From TMED27 sp037969235 (lineage in GTDB: Bacteria > Pseudomonadota > Alphaproteobacteria > Micavibrionales > Micavibrionaceae): a DNA stretch of 17,232 bases. Every line of letters starts with the position of its first letter. The first letter of the stretch is position 1. The notes under the pieces were generated by a model, which made no database searches, was not told the origin of the DNA, and was given only the letters and a program-made list of their open reading frames with translations. Below, in pieces: positions 7,023-14,681 of this stretch. A program made the translations under genes and the position numbers. The stretch is from contig JBBKXA010000111.1 of NCBI GenBank assembly GCA_037969235.1, forward strand, positions 1 through 17,232, read 5' to 3'.

Positions 7023-7867
7023 TTGCTGTTGTGTCTTTGAACATTCCCGTTAGTGTGATTATCACCACGAAAAATGAAGAGCCGCGCATTGCGGTTTGTC
7101 TTGCAGCGTTATCGGATTTTGATGATGTGTGGGTGGTGGATTCGTATAGCGACGATGCCACGCAAGCTATAGCCGAAGCGGAAGGGGCAAGGGTGATTTT
7201 CTATATCTGGAATGGGGCGTATCCGAAAAAGCGCCAATGGTGTTTGGATATGCTGGATTTAAAATATAATGCTGTGTTTTTTGTGGATGCGGATGAGATT
7301 GTACCGCAAGCATTAGTCGCCGAAATTGCGGCGCTGAAGTGGGATGGGCATGCGGGTTTTTTTGTGCAAGGGGCGTATGTATGCGAAGGGCGGATTTTAA
7401 AACATGGTTTGCGCAATAATAAGCTGGCGTTATTTGATCACCGAGCCATTGAATTTCCTGTGGTAGACGATATTGGTCTTGAGGGGATGGGCGAGATTGA
7501 GGGGCATTATCAGCCTGTTTTGAAAGAGGGTTATCATGATGCAAAAATCGGTCAGCTTTCAACGCCGTTGGTGCATCACGCGTATGATGAGCGATGGGAG
7601 GAGCGGCATTTACGATATGCGGCGTGGGAGGCGGGGATGAATGCGCGCGGGGCTTGGCCGCGTGATCCAAGGGCATTGCGACAATTTATAAAAGTGATGT
7701 TTCGCCGTTTGCCGTTTCGTGGATGCGCGGCGTTTGTGCATTGTTATATTTATAAAGGCGGGTTTTTGGATGGCGCGGTGGGTTTACGTTTTGCGTTTAG
7801 TCGGGCGCGGTATTACCGGATGATTTCAAACGCCAATAGAGCGCAGGGCAAAAGCGACGTATCATAA
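7019..7867 (+). CDS. Glycosyltransferase family 2 (WaaE-like)
   Basis: This 282-residue GT-A fold enzyme begins with SVIITTKNEEPRIAVCL (12-28). An acidic motif VVDSYSDD (39-46) follows, and the metal-binding DAD within FFVDADE lies at 87-93. NGAYPKKRQWCLD (65-77) and the absence of membrane helices make it resemble the WaaE/KdtX-type LPS-core glycosyltransferases. It would transfer a nucleotide-activated sugar in the cytoplasm during glycan assembly. The sugar is unknown. The GTG start overlaps the preceding stop (GTGA), and GTG at 7031 is another possible start. The last 71 bases overlap the 3' end of another GT2 gene on the opposite strand. Both proteins look complete despite this, since the catalytic domains end before the overlap. 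Confidence 0.85.
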   Translation: MIAVVSLNIPVSVIITTKNEEPRIAVCLAALSDFDDVWVVDSYSDDATQAIAEAEGARVIFYIWNGAYPKKRQWCLDMLDLKYNAVFFVDADEIVPQALVAEIAALKWDGHAGFFVQGAYVCEGRILKHGLRNNKLALFDHRAIEFPVVDDIGLEGMGEIEGHYQPVLKEGYHDAKIGQLSTPLVHHAYDERWEERHLRYAAWEAGMNARGAWPRDPRALRQFIKVMFRRLPFRGCAAFVHCYIYKGGFLDGAVGLRFAFSRARYYRMISNANRAQGKSDVS

Positions 7868-8567
7868 CGGCGATCCATTGCGTGGCGGTGATCATGCGGT
7901 TTTCAAAGGACGAGCAGAGTTTCAGATTTTTGCGAATAGTGAATTGTTCGCGCCTACCCAAAGTGGTTTGGATTTGGGATAGACCGCCGCATTCGAAAAT
8001 GCAAAAGGGGATGGGGATATACAGCGCGTTATGTTCACTTTGCGCCATGATGCGGACGGTAAATTCGTAATCAGCGGCGATTTGGTATTTCGTGTTGAAG
8101 CGGATATTGCCTATGCTTGCGCGTCGATAAAGCATGGCTTGGTGGTGGGTGAACATGCCGCGTTTTATTGATGGGGGGCGGGCGTGTTTGATGTGGTTGT
8201 TTTCAATGGCATCGCCGTATATTAGGGCGGGCGCGGCTTCGATGCGCGATGTGATTTGCGCGAGTGTATCGGGGTTTACGAATGTGTCGCCTGCGTTGAG
8301 GAAGATCAGGTATTCGCCGTGGCTGCGGTTTATGCCTTTGTTCATCGCGTCGTAAATGCCGTTGTCGGGTTCGCTGAGCCATTGCGCTTTAAGAGTTTTT
8401 AAATAATCAATGCTGTCATCGGTGGAGGCACCATCGATGATGAGCCATTGGATGTCTGTGAAAGTTTGTGATTGCACGGATTGCGCGGTAGCACGAAGGC
8501 CGCTTGCGTTATTACGCGTTACGGTGATAATGGTGACTAATGGTGTTTCGGGTTGTCTTTTCAGCAT
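7797..8567 (-). CDS. Glycosyltransferase family 2 (WfgS-like)
   Basis: This 256-residue GT-A fold enzyme has VTIITVTRNNASGL at 11-24, the nucleotide-binding IIDGASTDDS at 43-52, SEPDNGIYDAMNKGI at 65-79, and FLNAGD (89-94) in the position of the DXD metal site. HHQAMLYRR (141-149) is typical of the acceptor-side region in WfgS/WcaE-like GT2 enzymes. It likely adds a sugar to a lipid-linked intermediate at the cytoplasmic membrane. The gene is transcribed against the Wzz/GT2 operon, and its final 71 bases are antisense to the 3' end of the other GT2 gene. A possible -10 (TATGAT, complement of 8605-8610) lies about 38 bases upstream, with a poor -35. There is no strong Shine-Dalgarno. The two GT2 proteins belong to different subfamilies, so the pair is not a recent duplication. 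Confidence 0.87.
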   Translation of the reverse strand: MLKRQPETPLVTIITVTRNNASGLRATAQSVQSQTFTDIQWLIIDGASTDDSIDYLKTLKAQWLSEPDNGIYDAMNKGINRSHGEYLIFLNAGDTFVNPDTLAQITSRIEAAPALIYGDAIENNHIKHARPPSIKRGMFTHHQAMLYRRASIGNIRFNTKYQIAADYEFTVRIMAQSEHNALYIPIPFCIFECGGLSQIQTTLGRREQFTIRKNLKLCSSFENRMITATQWIAVMIRRFCPALYWRLKSSGNTAPD

Positions 8568-8692
8568 ATTATTGATGATCTTAACAAAATATTAAGGATT
8601 GAACATCATAATAAAGGTGCGGAAAACCGCTAAAAAATAAAAGCTTAAAACATTAGAATTTATAAGCGCGCATTTTAAGAGGAACAAATATT

Positions 8693-10903
8693 ATGGCCGA
8701 AGCCCCAACGACAGCACCCGAAGAAGAAACCACACCCGCCGTTAATGCAGGCGCCGTTGATTTGAATGGAGCGACAGCAAAAGCAGTGCCTCAACATGCT
8801 GATCCGAGAGGCATAGGACCACAATTTATTCGACATTTGGCGGGTGATATTATTTTGTCGAATGATCAAGGCAGTATGACGGAGGTTTTGAAAAAATTAT
8901 TTCCTAAAGATCCTAATGATGAAAATAAAATAATTTTTAATACCGATACACGCGCTGCGGCGGCTGAAAAATTGGTTTCTAACTTGAATGCCATCAACAA
9001 AAACCCAGCAGGTTTAGACGCGGAGTCGGTTGATAAAATTAAAGGATATTTAACTGATCCATCTTCAGATTCGGTCGCAAAAATTGCCGCGGAAATGCGT
9101 GAGCGGGAAAATGCTGCGAATTTATTACAGACTTTGCAAGCGGGTGGAGCGGATTTCGATGTCCAAATGACCAGAGACCAATTGGATCAGCTCAAAATGA
9201 TGTTGAATGCCATTCATCCGGGTTTGGGTAATGCGATTGCTGGCATGATGGGTGTGGCCGTTGGTGCGGATAAAACACCGGAGCAACGAGTGGCGCAAGA
9301 TTCGTTGGAGCTGGGATTACAAGGGATAGTATCAGATGTGGCGCTTGGGAATCATTTGGGGCTTGATCCGGAATCGGAATTTCTCCCTTATCTTACGCCA
9401 GCGGGCAATGATGAAATGCGGGAGGCGTATTTCGATAAAGGCGTACCAGAGGTTATAGAGGGTACATATGGGCTTGAGCGATTGAGTGGTTATTTAAATA
9501 ATCATATGCAAGAAGGCACGACAAAATTGCCATCAGATATGGCGGCGACGTTACAGGCGGATGATATTATCGAATTTCAAACAGGTGATGCGCGCTTAGC
9601 GTTTCAAGGTTTTGTTGATGAGTTGGATGTTACGAATATGGATCACGCTGCGTTTGTTACAGCGTCACATGATTTTATTGGGGAATATAATGCTGAGCAT
9701 TCGGGCGCGATACAATATGAAGGCAAGAGCGCCGATGTTGTTACGGGACGTATTCAGCAGGTGCAATTGGTTAAAGATGGCCCAGTGTACGAGAATAGTT
9801 TTGATGCATTGATTATGCCAGCGTGGGAAGCTAATGGGACTTTCACATTTGCCGAGGGTGCGTTGGGTGACGATGCGCGGGCGGAAGTTAAAAGCTATAT
9901 TCATCAGCAAATGACGGGCGCACCGTTGGATGCAAAATTTACCGCAAATCTTATGGAAGATGGGTTTATATCATTTGAAACGAAAGAAGATAGTGTTGAA
10001 TTTCATGATCGTGTGATGGGGCTGGATACGAAAATATTGAGTGCCGAACAGGTCTCCGTTGCGGTCATGGATATTATTAATGACATGAATGAAGACCGGC
10101 CTGAGGGTGCGGTAAATATTGGCGCCGGTATGGAAGGCCTTTCTCATGAGTCGAAGGTCGGCCGGATTTATGATGATGCCCGCCATTTTGTCAAGGCGCC
10201 GTCGAGCCAGGAAATGGTGGCGAATTTGAATGATTTTGTGGCCGAGCAAGGCATAGGTGTTAGCATTGCGGCGCAGAGTACGTATTCGAATGCAAATCCA
10301 GTCACCTCACAGACTATAAGTGCGGCGGCGGGGGCGACGGATGAAGCGCGCCGTTTACAGGAAGAGGCAGCGGCGCAGCGTGAGGCAGCGACGCATGAAG
10401 TTGAAACCTCGCCTGTTGTTAAACCTACGGTCGAAAATGAGGTGCGTTACGGAAATAATCCGTTTGAGGTTGGAGATGTGGTTTTGGATAAAACATTGTC
10501 GATCTATACACTGGAAGATGGCGGCACTTTAGAATTACAGCCCGTGACGGAAGATCAGGAAATGACACGCGAGGAATTGCTTGCGGAATTATCAGAAGGT
10601 GATCCGAATGCAGAAATTTATGTGCAAACGGTTGAGATAGGCGGGTATAATTCAGCTTACTACGTATTCAATGCTAAAAACCCTTTAGAAGGCGTATATT
10701 TGGATTCCGATGCGGTAGAAGTTGAAGAGATGGATAAACAGGTTTTGGATGGGATGTATAGAAGTGGAACAATTGGTCCAGATGAGAAAGAGCCAGATGG
10801 TCCTGCGCCTAATCCTTTTGATAGGAACCGTGAGCCTAGTGTCCAGATGAATAATCCTAATCCGAATAATGATCAGCCACAGGGGCCAGGTATGACGCAT
10901 TAG
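8693..10903 (+). CDS. Large acidic repeat-containing hypothetical protein
   Basis: I do not recognise this 736-residue protein. It is acidic, has no cysteine and one tryptophan, and shows no signal peptide or clear membrane helix. After a disordered acidic/Ala/Pro N-terminus (1-40), two stretches appear to be diverged copies of one unit of about 105-115 residues (257-361 and 388-501). Each contains a Tyr-...-Met-containing helix, then D.I.F.T, a hydrophobic Phe helix, a 'LD' turn and a terminal GRI...VK. Weaker copies of the central part may lie at 79-122 and 148-175. A charged, probably coiled helix (548-571) leads to a separate C-terminal domain (583-690) and an Asn/Pro/Gly-rich tail. AGAGGA 9 bases before the ATG supports the start. 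It converges with the SLBB export gene, with stops 12 bases apart. A role with the exporter or surface polymer is conceivable but unproven. Confidence 0.8.
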   Translation: MAEAPTTAPEEETTPAVNAGAVDLNGATAKAVPQHADPRGIGPQFIRHLAGDIILSNDQGSMTEVLKKLFPKDPNDENKIIFNTDTRAAAAEKLVSNLNAINKNPAGLDAESVDKIKGYLTDPSSDSVAKIAAEMRERENAANLLQTLQAGGADFDVQMTRDQLDQLKMMLNAIHPGLGNAIAGMMGVAVGADKTPEQRVAQDSLELGLQGIVSDVALGNHLGLDPESEFLPYLTPAGNDEMREAYFDKGVPEVIEGTYGLERLSGYLNNHMQEGTTKLPSDMAATLQADDIIEFQTGDARLAFQGFVDELDVTNMDHAAFVTASHDFIGEYNAEHSGAIQYEGKSADVVTGRIQQVQLVKDGPVYENSFDALIMPAWEANGTFTFAEGALGDDARAEVKSYIHQQMTGAPLDAKFTANLMEDGFISFETKEDSVEFHDRVMGLDTKILSAEQVSVAVMDIINDMNEDRPEGAVNIGAGMEGLSHESKVGRIYDDARHFVKAPSSQEMVANLNDFVAEQGIGVSIAAQSTYSNANPVTSQTISAAAGATDEARRLQEEAAAQREAATHEVETSPVVKPTVENEVRYGNNPFEVGDVVLDKTLSIYTLEDGGTLELQPVTEDQEMTREELLAELSEGDPNAEIYVQTVEIGGYNSAYYVFNAKNPLEGVYLDSDAVEVEEMDKQVLDGMYRSGTIGPDEKEPDGPAPNPFDRNREPSVQMNNPNPNNDQPQGPGMTH

Positions 10904-10915
10904 AGTTAATGTGAA

Positions 10916-13498
10916 TTAATTATCCGCTACATCGTCGATGAATATTGCCGTTACAGCCAGATTTGAAAGAATCTGGCTGACGTCTTTTGCGCTTTCGATG
11001 AAATCAAATGGTTTGGGATCGCGTGGGACAACGATGGTGGAGCCGGGGGGGATCATGACGGGGTTGTAATTCCATGATGAAACTTGGAGTGGTTGGGCGC
11101 TACCGTCGGGGTAGATGACGAATGTACGGTCTTTGTCGGCGTGAAAGGTAAAGCCGCCAGCTTCGTGGACATAGTCGAGGGATTTTTTATTTTCGCGAAA
11201 CTGGAGCGAGGCGGGAGAAAGTACCTCACCGTGAACGCGTACGGTGAGGCCGCGCTTGGGAATGAAGAGACGGTCGCCACGCTCGAGTAATAAATCCAGT
11301 TCAGGATTAACGGAGAGCGCCGCGGGATCGGCTTCGACAGTGATGCGGCCTACGCCTTGCGCGGTTTCAAGCTCGCTGGCGAGGGCACGGGCTTCGGCGA
11401 TTTTACCTGCGTCAATTTTTTTCTCATCACTTTCAATGGCGGTGGCGATGCCGAGTTTTATGCTTTGCGCTTGGGCGCGAAAACGCGATTCTTCGGCGCG
11501 ACGTTCGGCATCGCGGCTGAAGATTGCACCGTAGGCATAGGATTGGTCAGTTAGGCCGCCTGCGCGTTCCAATAGGTCGGAGATTTTATCGCCAGCAACC
11601 AGATCGTATCGCCCGGGGTTGTGGACTTCGCCCATAATTAAGACGCTGTTATCAACGATTTTATTGAATTTTTGATTGACGCGTACGGAATCGCCAGCAT
11701 TAACGATAATATCGGCGGGGTTGGTTTCGCCAAGGTTAATGCGGGTGCGGTGTTTGCTCGCGCCTTCGCTGGCGGAGGTGAGTTCTATATTGCTACGGTC
11801 TGCTTCTAACGCTAGGCCGCCTGCTACGGCGATGATGCTGTCGAGGGTGACGCCTTCGGAGACTGGATAGTGCCCTTCATTTCGTACTGCGCCGCGAATA
11901 AAAACGCTGCGTTCTTGCAAATAACTGCGCAATGTTTCATCGCTTTGAAGAAGGGAGGGTTCGACGTTGGGATCGGATGAGCCGACATCGGGCATAATTG
12001 TGTTTTGGTCGAGGGCGGCTATATCATTGGTGGAGAACAGATGGACGATATCCCCGTCTTCGAGTTTGCGATCATATTGGCCGTTGAGAACTAAACGCAG
12101 TGGGAAATTGAGAAGCTTTCTGGTGAGCTGGTTTTTGTCTTGGCGTTCGATCACGCCAATGAGGGGATAGATATTATCGCCGAGCAAATCGCTGCTGGGT
12201 AATAATGTGCTTAAGGTTTTGTTGGATTGGATGGCATGCATGCCTGGGCGGTTAGTGTTTCCGACAAGCTCAATGGTGCCTTCGCGCTTCGCTGTACCTT
12301 TAGATACTGTGAGGATTGCGCCATCTCCGAACGTGGGGGTGAAGGGGTCGGTGATGTTTTCGGCAATTTCTTGGCCGTCCGCGTTAAGACCGAGTTTGAT
12401 GAAACGGTTTTTGCCCGGCGCGAGCACGCCGCCGCCCAATGCGAGCATATCGTTGAGGGTGAGATGTTCGGATGAATTTTCTGGCTCGTGGCGCATGCCG
12501 CGCATCGAGGGGAGAATTTCGTATATGGCGGGGCGCTTGACTTCGCCGGAAATGGCAACGGTGGGGCCGATAGCAGGAATGATTATGCGATCACCATCGC
12601 GCAATTGCATGTCGATATTGGTTGAACCATGTAGCAGGAGCGCGTAGAGATCAATAAACATGCTGCGGCCATTGCGTACCAATTTGATTTGGCGCATAGA
12701 ACCAGTTTTATCTATGCCGCCCGCCGCCATGAGAGCATCGAGGACGGTGTTGAAAACGGTGAGGTTTTGGCGACCAGGTTTTTTAGCATGACCAACCACG
12801 AGCACGCCGATTTGGCGGACGCTGGCGAGGGAAATGTAGGCTTTGGTGTTGTGGAATGCGAGGGCTGCGGCTTCTAGGTCTTCATGAACTTGGGAAATTG
12901 TGCGCCCTGCGGCGGAGATTGGCGGAATGTCTGGCATAAGGAGTTGGCCGCTGGAGTTAATAGTATAGGTGTCGCGGTCGGTTCGCTGGCCGGTGAAAAA
13001 TACATTTACATCGTCGCCGCTATTGAGGATGAAATCATCCTGCACCGCGCCAGCGGGGGTGTTGGTTTGTGTGATGGCTTTGTCGTTTGCGCTGGCGAAC
13101 ATATCATAGCCATATTGATCGAGCTCATCGACTATGCGCCCCGAATACATGTTTTCGAGGGCGGAGGGGATTTGGGGCTCTGGCCATTGCGAGGAAGAGG
13201 ATTGATTTTGATTTTCGCTGGGTAGGCTATTTTGGCTTAACGTGGCGCGGTTTTTTAGGGCCGCGAGATTTTGGCGGTGGGTATATTTGTAGGACTCTTC
13301 GGTTTGTGGCTGTTGTACGTGATTGTTTTGTAGTGTGCGGAAAGTGTGATATTGACGGATTTGGCTTTGGCTTGTGGTGTTGTCTACGCTCCATGGTGTG
13401 ACGACCGATTGCGGAGATTGCGCCAATGTGTTTTGCGGTGCAAGATTCCAAAGGGCTGCGATCAGTATGAGGCGAAAAAGAGGTTGGTGAAAATACAT
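10916..13498 (-). CDS. Polysaccharide export protein with multiple SLBB domains (KpsD/Wza-like)
   Basis: This 860-residue protein has a Sec signal peptide (hydrophobic core 8-20, cleavage near Ala26) without a lipobox cysteine. After a Gln/Ser/Asn-rich spacer (27-110) comes the polysaccharide-export domain (about 152-225: ILNSGDDVNVFF, then Y.I...G.L..P). About six SLBB-type beta-grasp repeats follow, starting near 230, 314, 408, 532, 618 and 752; typical are VFIRGAVRNEGHYPV and VLIMGEVHNPGRYDL. A charged helical insert (662-715) splits the fifth repeat from the sixth. The end, with PPGSTIVVP (817-825) and a C-terminal amphipathic helix (about 835-854), resembles KpsD-type exporters. It should form the periplasmic and outer-membrane conduit for a capsule or exopolysaccharide. 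It is longer than KpsD (around 560 residues) because of the extra SLBB repeats. It has its own upstream promoter candidate; the Shine-Dalgarno is not evident. Confidence 0.9.
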   Translation of the reverse strand: MYFHQPLFRLILIAALWNLAPQNTLAQSPQSVVTPWSVDNTTSQSQIRQYHTFRTLQNNHVQQPQTEESYKYTHRQNLAALKNRATLSQNSLPSENQNQSSSSQWPEPQIPSALENMYSGRIVDELDQYGYDMFASANDKAITQTNTPAGAVQDDFILNSGDDVNVFFTGQRTDRDTYTINSSGQLLMPDIPPISAAGRTISQVHEDLEAAALAFHNTKAYISLASVRQIGVLVVGHAKKPGRQNLTVFNTVLDALMAAGGIDKTGSMRQIKLVRNGRSMFIDLYALLLHGSTNIDMQLRDGDRIIIPAIGPTVAISGEVKRPAIYEILPSMRGMRHEPENSSEHLTLNDMLALGGGVLAPGKNRFIKLGLNADGQEIAENITDPFTPTFGDGAILTVSKGTAKREGTIELVGNTNRPGMHAIQSNKTLSTLLPSSDLLGDNIYPLIGVIERQDKNQLTRKLLNFPLRLVLNGQYDRKLEDGDIVHLFSTNDIAALDQNTIMPDVGSSDPNVEPSLLQSDETLRSYLQERSVFIRGAVRNEGHYPVSEGVTLDSIIAVAGGLALEADRSNIELTSASEGASKHRTRINLGETNPADIIVNAGDSVRVNQKFNKIVDNSVLIMGEVHNPGRYDLVAGDKISDLLERAGGLTDQSYAYGAIFSRDAERRAEESRFRAQAQSIKLGIATAIESDEKKIDAGKIAEARALASELETAQGVGRITVEADPAALSVNPELDLLLERGDRLFIPKRGLTVRVHGEVLSPASLQFRENKKSLDYVHEAGGFTFHADKDRTFVIYPDGSAQPLQVSSWNYNPVMIPPGSTIVVPRDPKPFDFIESAKDVSQILSNLAVTAIFIDDVADN

Positions 13499-13537
13499 GG
13501 GTTGAGCTAATGATATTGGGGCAGGTTAATAAATTTT

Positions 13538-13567
13538 ATTATACGCATACATGAGTAGGCATGGGAA
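13538..13567 (-). promoter_or_regulatory. Candidate promoter of the SLBB export gene
   Basis: Read on the minus strand, TTCCCA (complement of 13562-13567) is followed after 18 bases by a perfect TATAAT (complement of 13538-13543). Initiation would be near 13531, giving a leader of about 33 bases before the ATG at 13498. The -35 matches the consensus at four of six positions. Confidence 0.5.
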
Positions 13568-13580
13568 TCCCTTAAATTTA

Positions 13581-13609
13581 TTGACATAAGTTTTTTAGTT
13601 TGCTAGATT
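13581..13609 (+). promoter_or_regulatory. Strong candidate sigma70-type promoter of the 13634 gene
   Basis: A perfect TTGACA (13581-13586) is followed after 17 bases by TAGATT (13604-13609), with TG at 13601-13602 giving an extended -10. Initiation would be near 13616, leaving about 18 bases of leader that contain GGTGAG (13626-13631) just before the ATG at 13634. It is the best promoter match in the window and lies 14 bases from the opposing promoter. Confidence 0.65.
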
Positions 13610-13633
13610 ACATGAAAATATAATTGGTGAGAA

Positions 13634-14209
13634 ATGTTTGAAAAAATAAATGAGTATTTTAAAATATCGGCACGACCTTTTTTGCCTGAAGGCAATAAGG
13701 AGGAATTATCAGCCGAAATTAAAGCTTGGCGTGATCCTAATTCTGATTTACGCAATGATCTTGATATGAAATTGGTGCAAGATGCCACGATCCATGTTGG
13801 TGAAATTTATCGTCAAATTCAAGAATTAAAACCCACTGCGGCACACAGTATTTTTCTTCATAGGCAAAGAAATTTAATAAGAGGATCTCATCCATCACCC
13901 ATGAGAGTGAGTGCTGCGAGTCATAATATCGAGCGCATGTATAATGAAATTGGTGAAATTAATCGTGCTTGTGAGTCAATGCGTCAAATATTACCTCTTG
14001 AGCGATTAGAAAATCTAGAGGCAAAATTAGAGATGTATAACCAACAGCACGCAATATTTATGGCGCCGTCAGTTATTTTTGATCGAGCGGCGAGGGGTAA
14101 GTTTGATGATGTTAGTGGTCCGAGAATGATGGCTTTGGCTGTGGGTGGTTCTTTAAACTGGGCGCTCAAATTTGGGCGCGTTCATGATAATACGCCTGAT
14201 TGTCATTAA
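13634..14209 (+). CDS. Hypothetical helical protein
   Basis: I do not recognise this 191-residue protein. It has no signal peptide and appears almost wholly alpha-helical, with long charged helices at about 24-33, 42-66, 95-117 and 120-142. A more hydrophobic C-terminal part follows (142-180: Phe-Met-Ala-Pro, then MMALAVGGSLNWALKFG), which could pack against a membrane or partner. Its base composition is AT-rich and lacks the strong plus-strand G excess of most surrounding genes, which could mean a later arrival. It is divergent from the SLBB export gene and has a near-consensus promoter, so strong expression is plausible. A perfect short inverted repeat lies within its 3' end (about 14161-14178) but is not followed by a T-run. 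The DUF1489 gene begins 24 bases after the stop. Confidence 0.72.
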   Translation: MFEKINEYFKISARPFLPEGNKEELSAEIKAWRDPNSDLRNDLDMKLVQDATIHVGEIYRQIQELKPTAAHSIFLHRQRNLIRGSHPSPMRVSAASHNIERMYNEIGEINRACESMRQILPLERLENLEAKLEMYNQQHAIFMAPSVIFDRAARGKFDDVSGPRMMALAVGGSLNWALKFGRVHDNTPDCH

Positions 14210-14233
14210 GTTTAAAATTTCTATATTGGGTTT

Positions 14234-14671
14234 ATGAGCATACATATCATGAAACTGGTGGTGGGGGTTGATAGCCTTGAGGCGTTTGCGCAATTGCAGG
14301 CGCGGCAGGTTTTTGATTATGAAGGACAAGCGGCGGTGCCTTGTTGGACACGTTTTGCGCCCAAGCGCGCGGATGAATTGGTTCGTACGGGTGGATCGCT
14401 CTATCGCGTTATAAAAAACCGTATGCAATGCCGCCAAAAAGTTTTGGGTTTTGAGATGTTTGAAATTGAAGGGGCGGGCAAGAAATGCATGATTTGCCTA
14501 GATCCTGAAATTATTACCACCGTATCCACACCGCACCGCCCGTTTCAAGGGTGGCGGTATTTAGAACCTGCGAAAGCACCTGCCGACAAGGGTGTTTATG
14601 TGATAGGACAGAGTGAAGATGAGCCGCCCGAAGAGCTGGGCGAGCATCTTCGAGCGGCGGGGTTGTTGTAA
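14234..14671 (+). CDS. DUF1489 family protein
   Basis: This 145-residue protein matches my recollection of the DUF1489 family, found chiefly in Alphaproteobacteria. Recognisable features are an opening IHIMKLVVGVDS (3-14), TRFAPKRADEL (39-49), GGSLYRVIKNRMQCRQ (53-68), CLDPE (88-92) and HRPFQGWRYL (101-110) followed by a short acidic tail. It looks cytosolic and has no assigned function. Cys66 and the Arg/Lys-rich motifs are the usual conserved positions. ATG 14234 keeps the characteristic N-terminus; ATG 14249 would remove part of it. There is no clear Shine-Dalgarno. It may be cotranscribed with the 13634 gene (24-base gap). It converges on the DJ-1/PfpI gene, with the stop codons 10 bases apart and no terminator between. 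Confidence 0.87.
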   Translation: MSIHIMKLVVGVDSLEAFAQLQARQVFDYEGQAAVPCWTRFAPKRADELVRTGGSLYRVIKNRMQCRQKVLGFEMFEIEGAGKKCMICLDPEIITTVSTPHRPFQGWRYLEPAKAPADKGVYVIGQSEDEPPEELGEHLRAAGLL

Positions 14672-14681
14672 ATATTTACTT

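Noticed and set aside
6703..7161. Minus-strand 152-codon open frame across the Wzz-like/GT2 junction
   Set aside because: It spans two well-supported plus-strand genes and its His/Pro/Thr-rich translation resembles no protein domain.
8627..8638. Short GCGG-AAAA-CCGC inverted repeat between the minus-strand GT2 gene and the 736-residue protein gene
   Set aside because: The stem is only 4 bp, lies in a divergent promoter region and is not followed by a T-run in a useful direction, so it is not called a terminator.
12207..12647. Plus-strand 146-codon open frame inside the SLBB export gene
   Set aside because: It is a shadow of the continuous minus-strand SLBB repeats, with no start signal or recognisable domain.
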